A stretch of DNA of 64,000 nt from Aselliscus stoliczkanus (Eukaryota > Chordata > Mammalia > Chiroptera > Hipposideridae), in NCBI GenBank assembly GCA_033961575.1, contig CM066729.1, forward strand, positions 35,932,501-35,996,500, written 5' to 3'. Position numbers and translations under genes: made by a program. The notes below the pieces were generated by a model. That model saw only the letters and a list, made by a program, of their open reading frames with translations, had not been told where the DNA came from and did not search any database. This document shows positions 1 to 14,057 of this stretch, piece by piece; the first letter of the stretch is position 1; every line of letters starts with the position of its first letter.

Positions 1-792
<792 letters not shown>

Positions 793-974
793 CTACAAAC
801 AGGAATAAAAACAAGACAACAATGAAAGCGTCGTAAGTATCAGAGCATTGTGCTACAAAGAAAAATACATTTGACTTTATAACAGTATTATACTTAAGTG
901 AATTTGGGCTGGGGGGCAAATAATTGAATGGATAGGGCTACACGCTGATGTTCTCAGTAACAGATGCCCTTATA
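793..974. other. WDR49 intron next to the exon
   Basis: Contains the acceptor tract immediately above 792. Otherwise AT-rich sequence with nothing recognisable. Confidence 0.5.
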
Positions 975-1262
975 ACTGGAAGAGGGGTGTGGGAGAGTCA
1001 CAGGTTTAATATGATGACAAAAGTGGAGGTCAGAGTGATGAAGGGCTATGCTCCAAGGAATGCAGGCAGCTTCTAGAAGTTGAAAAAGGCAAGGAAGCAT
1101 TCTCCCCTAGAGCCTCCAAAAGGAAAACAATTCTCACACCACCTCCATTTTAGTCCTGTAAATCCCATTTTAGAACTTCTGATCTCTAGAACTGCAAGGT
1201 AATGAACTTCTGTTTTTAAGCTACTAAATTTGTTATAACATCAATGGGAAATTAATACAGTG
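975..1262 (+). repeat. MLT1-like (MaLR) LTR fragment
   Basis: The pattern of CACAGGTTTAATATGATG, AAGGCAAGGAAGCATTCTCC, GAGCCTCCAAAAGG, AGAACTGCAAGGTAATGAA, TTTAAGCTACTAAATTTGTT and a terminal ATTAATACAG matches the 3' half of MLT1-type LTRs as I remember them. It is strongly diverged with no coding sequence. Confidence 0.65.
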
Positions 1263-2695
1263 GTTTTAGAGAAAATGGGTGAATACCTAAAGAAAGTTTA
1301 GCACAGCCAGTAAAACTTTACCACAGTGAAACTTCAAACCAAGAACAAGAAGTCCACTTCTGTAAATATTCACAAAGAACAGTGAAACCATACACAGTTG
1401 ATTTTTGTTACTCAGGGTAGTTATGCTTTATAAAGTCTCTACGAACACTAAATGAGCAGATGCTGAATCATTGCTTCTCAGGGAAGATTTCTTTGAGTCT
1501 CTGGTCTTGGTATTTTCATCAACTGATCAATTCACAATTTTGCTTTATGTGTGTTTCTATTGCAAGATACCTTATTTAATATAACTTGTTAATTCATTAA
1601 CATTGAATTCATGACCAACAGCACTATAATTCATGAGTTAAGGAAGTTTATCAAACATGTGTATTTTCTCCATAAGACGCATCCCAGCCTTCTTTGCACT
1701 CGGGAACACCACACAGAACTTTACCACTACTCTTGGAGGCCATTTTAGAGAGTGGGATCACCAACAAAAGGTGCAAAATGCAAAAAAAAAATAAAATAAA
1801 ATAAAAAAAAACAAAAACCAACTTGGCTCAAAGTAGACCACAAATAGGATGGTTGTTTACAGTAAGAGAGCTGGATTAGAAGGCAGTGTTATCTTGTTGG
1901 ACCTCAGCGTGGAACACGCACATTGGAAGACAAAAGGTTTGCCACTCTGTATGGACATGTCTGTGAATGACTATGGAAGTGTCTTAAATATTGATTTGGG
2001 GTTTACAAATAAATTTTAGCAAGTAGGCCAATTCACAAATATAGAATCCATGGATAATGAAAATCATCTGTTTCAAATAAGTACCTAGTTTAGTATTGAA
2101 AATATCATGAGTATGGCTTCAATAAAATTTCCTTTTCATAAGCATTTTATTCCAGTATGAATGCAGACCTACCAAATAAAAATGACCTAATAGTGTTTTA
2201 GAGTATACCCTTTCACTTCTATTAGTCAAGAGTCTCTGTCTGGTATTTTTGAGGTAAAAATAAGTACCCCTGTGTTGCTTAGAATTCCTTTTCTGATAAA
2301 AGTGAGAGTGTTTGACGGATTAGAAAACACATTCTCCTGCGGCTCTTCCTAAGATAATGTTCGTAAATTTATTTTGCTATCTGTAGTTAACTTTTGAGTA
2401 AGAAAATAATGTTACTTCCTCCAATTTTTTTCCAAGAAAGCTAATCTATTCAGAATGTCTGCCTGATTATCTCAGTAGGCACATCTTTAGACCTTTAGAA
2501 AATTTTCCTGTCTCCCTGAACCCTTTCAAAGAATATTCTAAAAGTCATTTCCTTTTGCCTAGAAAGGCTTTTCTGCAGCTACAGTCAGTTCTAATAAGCT
2601 GCCTATTTATTTTTTTTAAAAAAAATAACTCTGTAAAATTCCCTTCAGCATCTGCGTTTTATGATTTGGATTTTCCTGTAACTTATAGGAAAACA
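1263..2695. other. Intronic sequence without recognisable genes
   Basis: AT-rich intronic DNA. It contains a short A-rich simple repeat (about 1780-1812) and no exon, RNA gene or nameable element. The right end is the left target-site copy of the AHCY retrocopy. Confidence 0.45.
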
Positions 2696-2706
2696 GAGCA
2701 CTAACT
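2696..2706. repeat. Target-site duplication, left copy (AHCY retrocopy)
   Basis: The 11-mer GAGCACTAACT occurs here and again at 4906-4916, exactly bracketing the processed copy. The poly(T) (the A-tail on the minus strand) starts directly after it. In the retrocopy orientation the site is TT/AAGA, close to the L1 endonuclease preference TT/AAAA. Confidence 0.9.
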
Positions 2707-4916
<2,210 letters not shown>

Positions 4917-7525
4917 CTTAAGTGCAAACTTCCAAAAACATACCCCTTGTGAAGAAACTTGACAGGCTTTTTTTTATATTAAGAAGAGATCATGCGCTTT
5001 CAATTAGCACTGTGTGAGTGTGCCAACACATTTTTTAAATTATTTATTTTTTGCACAAAATGATCTATATTTTTACTTTAGAAAATACAAGATATAGATA
5101 AGCCCCAAATTAAAATCCTCCATAGCCTTTCATATTTTTTTTTCTATGCAGAAACAGAAATACCTGTGTATTATTTACCGAATGGTATTATGATATACGT
5201 ATCTTTGATTACTGCTTTTCCACTTTAGATCATGTCCTGAAGCTATGCCTTGTACAGTATACACTGGTCTTTATCATAATTTTAATGGCAGCACAATATT
5301 CTACAGGAACACATACAATTTACAACTCCCTATTATTAAGATTTCAATTTTTCCCAATGCTTTGCTGTTTTATATAAACAACCCGGTAACAAACATCCCT
5401 ACACATTCATCTTTGCCCAGTTGTCCAATTATTTCCTGAGTGAAATTCTCTAGAAGCAGGATTGCTGAGTCAAAGAATTTGCACATTCTTAAAGTTTTTG
5501 ATATGTCTTGTCAAATCCTCCTACAATGATGGTTGGTTGAACAAATTTACATTTCTATCAACAAAATATAAGATTGCCTAGACCCAAGACCTCATTAAGC
5601 TGTGGTATCCTCATTCATTATAAGACTCACCAATTGGCTGCTAAAAAGCCTAAACATTTATATACTCTCTGGTAAAACAGAAAAATACATTTCTAAAGCA
5701 GACACTTGATACTCTCAAAATCTGCAAACTGTTAGAAATGTTATTTATGTTTGTTTTTTCTTTAACTTTTTCTTATAGCAATATTTTATAGTGAAATGGG
5801 GAAAGAAAAAATGTCTTCTTTTCTCTAACTCTGTAAATGAGGATTTTTCCAAGAGAAGAATACAAGTCCCAGTTACAAACTATGGAGCTAGTACAATTCA
5901 ATTTGATCAGAAATCTGGGTATTTTCTCCTCTGTCAAATGTGACAGTGTATTTACTTGTCACTGACCCAAGGATCACTGCCCCTATCCATTGGTTAGTAT
6001 TTCCTTCCAGATCCTGCAAATTAATGTCAAATGGTGAGTTGTAAGCCACTTAGAGAAATATTTCCAGCCAGCCAGCTATCCACCCATCCATTGATCTATT
6101 TAATTAATAAATGTACATTAAGCATGTATATCACACAAAGTAGCATGGGGTAGTTTTATTTATTCATTCATTTACTACATATTTATTAAGTGCCTGCTCC
6201 ATGCCACACATTATTCTAAGCACTCAAAACCAACTTTGAACAAGACAGATGAGATCTATGCTCTTTACTTATATTTTAGTGAGGAGTCTGGGCATGCTGG
6301 TCACAGTGAATGACACACGGTTCTAAGCATCAAAAGTAACCAGATCACAAGAATTATTCTCATTATTGTGTATTTTCCAATTTCAAACTTATTTTAACTT
6401 TTAAACATGTCAAAAACATTCCATACACAGAAATCTTGTATGGACCAGTATCCTTTCCTTAGTTCGAAAGCTTTTGTTTTTCTTTTACTCCAGATCATTA
6501 GACTTCTGCAATGCTTCTTTTTCTCTACATGAAAAATAATTTCTAATAGGACCTCAGTATCTTGTTTTCCCCAGAACCTGCTAGTTTTATCAAGCACTTC
6601 ACCAAAAACATTTCTTCTGCCAAATATTTGGCATGATTTGGGGGTAATGTCTCATGGCAGCTGAATTAGTATGCACTATCAAAATGCATTCATTCCCCCT
6701 CTCTCTCTAATTAAATTAAAAATTAACATGCTGCTTTTCATGCTTCATTCCATTGCACTTGCCTCAATTTCCCTTGGTTACAAAGCATACTGGTTATGAA
6801 TATGTATTAGGGTTTGCTGTCAAATCCTGTGAACATCTTCTAGAGCAGAAGATTAGATGCTATTGCAAAACAGATGCATCAGTTTATATTGCCCCCTGCC
6901 ATTTTCACCTACCAATGAACATTCATGAGAGATTGAACTACTGAACAGAAGAGCCTAGTCTACCAGCTGATGTGCATGTTGCTCCTTTTTCTTGCTTCAG
7001 TGAATTTTAGTTGGGTTTAATTTTCATTAACAGTATGATATCAATGATTCAAAAGCTCACTGATCTGAATGGAGTTACAGTTTTGTGGCTAACAAAGGCA
7101 CAGACTTTGAAATACCTGTACTAAATTTAAGGTTTGGAACTAAACTTTCCTGAACCAAATTGTCAACAGATTTTCTATCAATTGTTAAATTAGAATTGAG
7201 TTGCAGCTGCAGGAAAAAAAATAAATACATAAGTCTATCCTTAAATTTTAAATAAAGATGATCATAATTCCTGACATGTGTAATTGCCCATATCAGTTTT
7301 CTCTGTCTGTGGACGTTTCATTTCTCTGATTTAGGCCTATATTATGTTTATCGCCATCACTGTTTTGCCTAAGCTAGAAACTTGGGGGGGCTGAGCTTGA
7401 CCAGAGGAATGGTGTAGCCAAGAGACAATTAAGCTTCATTGATCATCATTTGGAAATATCATTATAGAAGCATAAACATACACTGTTTTTAAGAATAATT
7501 TTAATTGTTTTTAAAACATATTTTT
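4917..7525. other. Intronic DNA with old L1 and L2 remnants
   Basis: About 5080-5570 resembles an antisense ancient L1 3' end (degenerate forms of the ACATCCCTACACATTC...GAAGCAGGATTGCTGAGTCAAAG pattern). About 6165-6290 carries an L2-like tail (TATTTATTAAGTGCCTGCTC...). The rest is AT-rich with no exon or RNA gene seen. Confidence 0.5.
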
Positions 7526-7542
7526 AAGAATAATTGCTTTTT

Positions 7543-8007
7543 TGTAAACAGAAATAGTCTTACAGACACAAAGAAAAAACTGACGAGGGCTGGATGGAAT
7601 GGGGATGGGCATGATGAAGAAGGAGAAGAGATGAGGCAATACAAACTGATAACTACAATACTACTGCAGAGACAGAAGAGACAGTTTAGGTAATATAATC
7701 AATAAGGTTGTAAATATTTTTCTTAGGGGATCAGAAGGACTCATGTCTTGTCAGGGAGACCACTTCATGGATGGTGTAGTGCCCTTACCAATGCACTGTA
7801 CATCTGAAGCTGCCGCTGAATAATATTATATGTCAACTATAATTTAACACATATATAGTCATGAGATGTGGAATAGAGTGTGGGGATGGAGTCAATGGAA
7901 TTGTAGTAGATATGTATGATATTGGGGGTGGAGGCGACAGGGGAGGGGGGAGTCACTTTGTAAGGGGTGAAAAAGATAACTATTGCATTGTTTTGTACAT
8001 CTGTAAC

Positions 8008-8044
<37 letters not shown>

Positions 8045-8054
8045 GTTTAAAAAA
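7543..8054 (+). mobile_element. 5'-truncated L1 3' end with target duplication
   Basis: The sequence ends in a tract of (AAT)n followed by A-rich tail and is flanked by a 17-bp direct repeat with one mismatch (AAGAATAATTGCTTTTT at 7526-7542 and 8055-8071). Its G-rich middle (AGGGGAGGGGGGAGTCACTTTG), AACTATTGCATTGTTTTGTACA and end are shared with the element at 18014-18497, so both are copies of one L1 3'-end subfamily. Confidence 0.8.
8008..8043. repeat. (AAT)n microsatellite
   Basis: About twelve uninterrupted AAT units, expanded inside the A-rich tail of the L1 3' end. Confidence 0.9.
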
Positions 8055-8071
8055 AAGAACAATTGCTTTTT

Positions 8072-9136
8072 AATTGTTTTTTAAACACATTTTAAAAATC
8101 AGCTGCTCTCCCTTTGTTGGAAACCATAGATTGAGTCAAAAAATGCATCCATGTATTTCATGCATGTTAGAGCTGGAAGGAAGTTTAGAGAATCTATGCC
8201 AAACCTTGCATTTAAAAGAAAGAAACTGAGGCCCAGAGAGTTAAAAAGACTTCTCTGAGGTCACAGAGCTCACTGTTGGTAGAAATAGGCCGAGACGCCG
8301 GGGCTTCCAGTTCCTAACCACTTTCATCACACCACAAATACACTGACTTCAACAAAACCTGACTCTCTCTAGGTTAACACATTTACAACGAACCAGAAAA
8401 ATATGAGGTTGGAATGTGTATACCCAAATGATCTCATGCGGTTTTGATAAAATCTATTTATTTAGAACCCTAAAATTTTATGACAATATACTTAAAATTT
8501 ACACATGAACTCTGAATCAACAAAGTAAGCATGAAATGACTAAAAAGTCAGCAAGATTTCAAGCCAGGTTCTAGAGGGAAATCCTTTCCACCAAATTATC
8601 AGATCCTACCTGCTCTTGCATCCTTCTCAAACCAACGATCAATCACTTCAGCCAATCACTGGCTATTCTACTCATTCCTTTGGTCCCTCATTCTTTCACT
8701 CCAAGTATCTAGCAAAACACTAGCCCTGGAAAAGCAACCTTTGCCATGCCTACATCCAGGCTGCTGAACACTGATGGGCAAAGATCACACAAATGGGGAA
8801 TATGGTGCCACTATCATAAATACATACTCTCCAAATTCAAAAAGTTCTGCTATACAAATAGGGACTCTTCCTAGTTTTCTTGCTGAACTCTTGGTCTTAT
8901 TCTCCTACAGAGAAATTTGAGTTCTAATTCACAGAAATAAAGAAGAGGAGAATGAGAAGAAGAAGAAGGGGAGAAAGAGGAGACATCAATCAGATGGGAA
9001 CTTTCTCAATTTTCTGCTTCCCACACATAGATTGACCTGCATCATTTCTTTCCTGTGACAACAGAACTGCTCCTCTCTTCTGGGATGTCCTTCTTTCATT
9101 ACCTCAGAGGATCTTCTCCATCATCGTCCTCTTGCT
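8072..9136. other. Intronic DNA containing a MIR
   Basis: A MIR-type core in minus orientation lies at about 8165-8330 (GAAACTGAGGCCCAGAGAG, AGGTCACAGAGCTC). A GA-rich stretch lies at about 8937-8990. No coding sequence seen. Confidence 0.55.
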
Positions 9137-9150
9137 CTCTATTGATTCTT

Positions 9151-9596
9151 TTTTTTTTTTTTTAAAGATTTTATTGGGCAATTGGGGGAGGGGAACAGCG
9201 TTGGGGAATCGGGGAAGGGGAACAGGCAAGTTGCTGTCTTCTTGCTCTTCAGTCCAGTTGCGGAGGATGTTGCTTCACTGTTGGTATCGTCATTGCGCTC
9301 TTCCCGGACGAGGCAGATCGGTCGCCAGCCTCTGGATGTCGCTCACCGCGGCCATTGGCAGCTCATGCTTGGCTGCCAGCCGCTCACGCTGGCCGCGGGC
9401 CACCCACTGCAGCCTATGGCAGCCCACTGCAGCAGGGGCTGCAGCCCACACCATCACCGGGGCTCGCACAGCCCAGCTCCAGGTGGAGCTGTTGTTAGCT
9501 GTAGAGGGCAGTGTCACTGGCCCTCATGTGGGATCCGAACCGGGGCCGCTGGCATCCCAAAACCAGCGCTTAACCAATGCGCCACTCGGCCGGCCC
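9151..9596 (-). mobile_element. Long tRNA-derived SINE (type A)
   Basis: On the minus strand it reads GGGCCGGCCGAGTGGCGCAT..., with a tRNA-like head including box B (GGTTCGGATCC), then a GC-rich body of about 330 bp, then AATAAAATCTTT and an A-tail. The 18-bp duplication CTCTATTGATTCTTTTTT (9137-9154 and 9597-9614) brackets it; the T run makes the left boundary fuzzy. Long open frames across it are fortuitous and recur in the other copies. Confidence 0.9.
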
Positions 9597-9614
9597 CTCT
9601 ATTGATTCTTTTTT

Positions 9615-10176
9615 ACTAGCCTTTAAATATGATCAGGTCACTTGAATCACTGGAAATCTTCCTTTGACATTACCATCTGCTTTTAGCTACTGTCAAAAAG
9701 CCATCTTGAAGGAATCAGGCTCATACAGTCTCCAATTTACTCAACGCATTGCAATCAAGCCTGTTTCCCTCTGCTAAAGATGCTCTTACCTAAAAAACTA
9801 AAAACCTGTAGCTACATCTTTCAGAGGACTTGTGCCAGTTCTTATAATGTAAAAGATGTACCAAGTTAATGTTTAGTGCCAAAATATTTTTGTTTGAGAA
9901 AATTCCTTGAGATTCCCATTTAACTGGAAAGTGAAACATGAGCTATGCATAAGACATCAATGAAGAAAAGGTTCAAGCTGCTGGAAATGAAAGGAGAATA
10001 ATTTGATATATTTTTTATTGATTTGGTTTTTTTATTTGATTAGACAGAGGAGCAGAGAAAAGTGGCAGAAAGAGGAGGTGGACAGGGTAGGAGACAGTAG
10101 CACAGCAGAGGGTAACACACAATAAAGGGCCATTTAGAAATCCCCACAGGCAATATAGCTAAAATGACTTAAATCT
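9615..10176. other. Intronic DNA, nothing recognised
   Basis: AT-rich with a purine-rich stretch at about 10040-10090. No gene or nameable repeat. Confidence 0.4.
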
Positions 10177-10189
10177 ATATATAATATAG

Positions 10190-10227
<38 letters not shown>
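10177..10227. repeat. (TA)n microsatellite
   Basis: Nearly pure TA dinucleotides for about 50 bp. Confidence 0.95.
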
Positions 10228-10229
<2 letters not shown>

Positions 10230-10368
10230 GTATTTCTTATTTTCTTATTCTTTTTAATAGCTGAGTAGTACTAGAATACCACAATTTATTTATCCATTCA
10301 TCTATTGATGACTAATTGGGCTGTTTTAAACACTCTATTTCACTGACAATATTACAATGAATATTCTT

Positions 10369-11547
10369 GTTTTAAATATTTTAATTTTTCAATTACAGTT
10401 GACAGACATTATGTTAATGTTAGATTTACAACATAATGATTAGATATTTACATAACTTGCAAAATGATCACACTGATAAATCTAATACCCATCCGACACC
10501 ATAGTTATTACAATATTGACTACATTCCTTATGCTTTATACTTTATACCCCATGACTATTTTATAACTACCAATTTGCACTTCTTAATCCCTTCCCTTTT
10601 TTCATCCACTCTTCCACCCCTCCCATCAGGTAACCACCAAAATGTTTTCTGTATCTATGAGTTTGTTTGTTTTGTTTATTTGTTAGATTCCACATATAAG
10701 TGAAATCATATGGTATTTATCTTTCTCTGTCTCACTTATTTCACTTCATATAATACCCTCTCAGTCCATCCATGTTGTTGCAGATGGCAACATTTCATTA
10801 ATTTTTATGGCTGAGTAATTTTCCATTGTATATACGTACCGCTTCTTCTTTATCGATTTGTCTATTGATGGATACTTAGGTTGCTTCCATTTTTGGCTAT
10901 GGAATCAACATATGAATGCATATTTTTTTTGAATTAATGTTTTGAATTCTTCGAATAAATACCCAGAAATGGAATTACCTAATCCTTCCTTATCTCTTGT
11001 TATAACCTTTGTTTTAAAGTCTATTTTGTCTGGTAAAAGTATCGCTACCCCAGCTTCTTTTTTTCATTTCCATTTTCATGAAATATCTTTTTCCATCCAT
11101 TTACTTTCAGTCTGTGTGAGGTTTTATTTATTTATTTATTTATTTTTTAAGCTGAGCCATCCTGCTATCTGATGGTAGCTCAGCAGCTGCTCAGCTCAGG
11201 CTGGGCATCGAACGGCTGTTGTTCAGAGCTCAGCTCACACTCTTGAGCGAGCTCTTAACCAACTGAGCCACTGGGCCAGCCCTTGTGTGTCTTTTGACCT
11301 GAAGTGTGTATTTTGTAAGCAGCATATGTAAGGGTTTTGTTTTCTTATCCATTCAGCCACCTTAGGTATTTTGATTGGAGTATGTAATCCATTTAAATGT
11401 AAAGCAATTTTTGATAGATATATAGCTATTGCCATTATTCAAATATTTTAATCTTTTTTTCTTCTTCTCCTTAAAGAAGTCTGTTTAACATTTCTTATAA
11501 TACTCTTTTGGTGGTGATGAACTCCTTTAGCTTTTTCTTGTCTGAGA
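10369..11547 (-). mobile_element. 5'-truncated L1 (ORF2 end plus 3' UTR), nested
   Basis: Antisense L1 containing the conserved 3' landmark (CCATCCATGTTGTTGCAGAT, GGCTGAGTAATTTTCCATTG) and then the C-terminal ORF2 region (AGTCTATTTTGTCTGGTAAA, TTTTGGTGGTGATGAACTCC). A perfect 15-bp duplication ACAATGAATATTCTT at 10354-10368 and 11548-11562 brackets it and falls inside the older L1. No ORF remains. Confidence 0.85.
11121..11282 (-). mobile_element. tRNA-derived SINE (type C) inside the nested L1
   Basis: On the minus strand it starts GGGCTGGCCCAGTGGCTCAG, followed by TTGGTTAAGAGCTCGCTCAA, and ends in GATGGCTCAGC plus an A/T-rich tail. L1 ORF2 sequence resumes on both sides (CAGTCTGTGTG / TGTGTGTCTTTTGACCTGAA), showing it landed in the L1. 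Confidence 0.85.
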
Positions 11548-11915
11548 ACAATGAATATTCTTATACATATATATTTTTCTGCACATATCATAATTTACTT
11601 AGGGCAGCTTGTAGAATTGGAATTGTTGGTTCAAATAGTATATTTTTGATACATTTTACATTTTATATTTGATGAAGTCTGGATAATTGTCTGCCAAAAA
11701 AGCTTTGATAATTTACAATCTTAGTAATGGTGCCCATTTCCCTGATTCTTTGCTAACGGTAAATATTATTGATCTTTTTGATCTTTGCCAAACTGATGAA
11801 TGAAAAAGGATGTCTTCTTTTTTGATTAAAGTTTCAAATCAAATTCCTAATGAATTTGAGTATATTTTCACATGGTTAGCAGCTATTTGTGTGGCACTCT
11901 TCCTTGAATGTATAA

Positions 11916-12405
11916 AATAATAATATTTGTAAAATAAAGCTATATGTTACATGTGTACGTGCATATATGGATAGAAATGAATAAAAGAATACATTGGAAA
12001 ATCAACATTAAGAGTAGTCACCAGGGCAGTGCAGTAGTTGAAGGTGGGCCATGGTAATAAGGGAATTTCATGTGTAACTTGAATTTTTTAAAAGAAGAAT
12101 AATGTATTCCAACATTTTTTTAATAATAAAGAGACTGTTAAATAAATAGGAATCATAAGAATTAATGAAATTGTATATGACTGACTACACCTTCTTTTCC
12201 TGTTTGTTTGCTTCTCAACCTTCTACTTCCAGAAAATAACCCTGTTTCACTTATTGTATCAGTTCCAGTAGTTTTTCTGCCCCATTTAAGGATTTCTCTA
12301 AGATTCCCATCTTAGATACCCTGCTCTTTCCTCTAGCACCTATGGTCTCCACCCTCCGGAATCTATGGATCTTACACTGACTTCTCTTTGCCTACCTGAC
12401 CCTTC
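11916..12405. other. Intronic DNA, nothing recognised
   Basis: AT-rich up to about 12180, then a pyrimidine-rich stretch. No gene signal. Confidence 0.4.
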
Positions 12406-12407
12406 TA

Positions 12408-12719
12408 TAGTAACACCTTGGATTGCAAGTAACTTGGTTTGCAAGTGTTCCACAAGATGAGCAAACATTTCTAATACTTTTTTTTTTTTTTTTAGCTGAG
12501 CCATCCTGCCACCTGTTGGCAGCTCAAAGGCAACTCAGCTCGGGCTGGCATTGAACCACCATTGCTCAGAGCTCAGCTCGCACTCTTGAGCGAGGTCTTA
12601 ACCAACTGAGCCACTCAGCCAGCCCTCTAATACATTTTAATGTGGTAAATGAACGATGTCTTGCAATATGAGTAGTTTGTTTCTGGAATGAATTATGCTT
12701 GCAAACCAAGGTATTACTG
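12408..12719. mobile_element. TA-flanked palindromic MITE (mariner/Tc-like), SINE inserted
   Basis: The ends TAGTAACACCTTGGATTGCA (left) and, reverse-complemented, CAGTAATACCTTGGTTTGCA (right) form a terminal inverted repeat. Both ends abut TA (12406-12407 and 12720-12721), the target duplication expected of Tc1/mariner-type elements. Without the SINE at 12478-12625 the element is about 160 bp. Family name not known to me. Confidence 0.65.
12478..12625 (-). mobile_element. tRNA-derived SINE (type C)
   Basis: Minus-strand copy of the AGCTGAGCCATCCTGCCACC...CCAGCCC type with poly(T) at its left end. The 8-bp duplication TCTAATAC is at 12470-12477 and 12626-12633. It sits inside the palindromic MITE. 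Confidence 0.9.
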
Positions 12720-12792
12720 TACTTAGATTTAAATAAATAATGGCATTGTACTTCATCAGAGCATCTGCAATTAGAACAAAATGAACATAGAG

Positions 12793-13240
12793 GGCCGGCC
12801 GAGTGGCGCATTGGTTAAGCTCTGGTTTTGGGATGCCAGCGGCCCCGGTTCGGATCCCACATGAGGGCCAGTGACACTGCCCTCTACAGCTAACAACAGC
12901 TCCACCTGGAGCTGGGCTGTGCGAGCCCCGGTGATGGTGTGGGCTGCAGCCTCTGCTGCAGTGGGCTGCCATAGGCTGCAGTGAGTGGCCCGCAGCCAGC
13001 GTGAGCAGCTGGCAGCCAAGCGTGAGCTGCCAATAGCCGCGATGAGCGACATCCAGAGGCCAGCGACCGATCTGCCTCATCCGGGAAGAGCGCAATGACG
13101 ATACCAACAGTGAAGCAACATCCTCCACAACTAAACTGAAGAACAAGACGGCAACTTGTCTGTTCCCCTTCCCCGATTCCCCAACGCTGTTCCCCTCCAC
13201 CAATTCCCCAATAAAATAAATCTAAAAAAAAAAAAAAAAA
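12793..13240 (+). mobile_element. Long tRNA-derived SINE (type A)
   Basis: Head GGGCCGGCCGAGTGGCGCAT, box B GGTTCGGATCC, GC-rich body, tail AATAAAATAAATCTAAAA. AAAATGAACATAGAGG is duplicated on both sides (about 12778-12793 and 13237-13252). Open frames across it, including the 188-codon minus-strand one, are repeat-borne. Confidence 0.92.
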
Positions 13241-13252
13241 TGAACATAGAGG

Positions 13253-13892
13253 AAGCTCTGAGAAGAGAAAACAGGAGCGTGCTTAGGTGCTAATCCAGGC
13301 CAGGTGATGAGAGAAGACTGTCCCAAGAGAGTAGTATTTAAACATGAGGTATGAGTAGGTGATATCTGGGAAGCTGGGGAGCGGAAGGAGGCAGGGATAT
13401 TCCAAGTGAGGCATCAGCATTTGACAGGCTCTAAAACAGGAGTACAGTTAAAGTATTCAAGTAACTAAAATATGACAAGCATGACTGAAACAAGTAGTGT
13501 AATGTTCCAGTGCCAGATAATTTTGTGGCTGACCTGTTGGAACCATAAATGAAGTTAACAAAAAAAAACAACAACTGAACACCTGTGGGGTAGAGGGAAA
13601 GGTTTAGATGGGGGAGGAATGGATGTTCGCATTCTGTACAGTCCTAGGGAAGGAACATGGAAACATAGTGGTACACTAGCTGGAGGAAAATATTTTCTGG
13701 TATCAGTTGGGCATCCAGCATCAAAGGCATGAGAGGTCTGGTCTGTTTCCAGGGGGACTGGGGGCTGAGAGGGGTCCCTTGGCCATATAAATATGGCCTG
13801 AAGTGAAGATGTGGAACAATTTAGTAGGATACCATGAGAAGCAGCACTGTCCAGTGAGTCTTTCTGTGATAATGAAAATGTTCTATAATCTG
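13253..13892. other. Intronic DNA with a possible L2 remnant
   Basis: About 13255-13470 resembles the gene-poor L2-like pattern AAGCTGGGGAGCGGAAGGAG...TTTGACAGGCTC. A 122-codon minus-strand open frame (13555-13923) has no recognisable domain. Confidence 0.4.
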
Positions 13893-14057
13893 CACTGTCC
13901 AATATGGCAGCTACTAACCACATGTGGTGACTGAGTGCTTTTAATTATGGCTGGTGCTTGTGAAGAACTGAATTTTTTATTTTATTAAATTCTTATTTTA
14001 GTTCACTTGGATTTAAATAGTTACATGTGGCTAGTGGCCAATATATTGGCCAATGCA
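13893..14057. mobile_element. Palindromic hAT-type MITE
   Basis: CACTGTCCAATATGGCAGCT at the left and, inverted, TGCATTGGCCAATATATTGG at the right, with ACCACATGTGG and CACATGTGG in the arms. This matches the widespread GTCCAATATGGTAGCCACTAG type of mammalian hAT MITE from memory. Confidence 0.6.

Larger units (their letters stand above)
10228..11915 (-). mobile_element. Ancient L1 3' end interrupted by a younger L1
   Basis: The outer element is an old antisense L1 3' end: 10228-10368 and its continuation 11549-11915, which reads through motifs such as TTTGATACATTTTACATTTTA and TTTGCCAAACTGATGAATG typical of L1M 3' UTRs. It is split by the insertion at 10369-11547. Confidence 0.75.

Noticed and set aside
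9132..9619. Plus- and minus-strand open frames of up to 157 codons
   Set aside because: They lie in a type A SINE, and similar frames recur in the copies at 12793, 33792 and 54286.
12637..13203. 188-codon minus-strand open frame
   Set aside because: Mostly antisense to a type A SINE, running out into unrelated flank; no domain.
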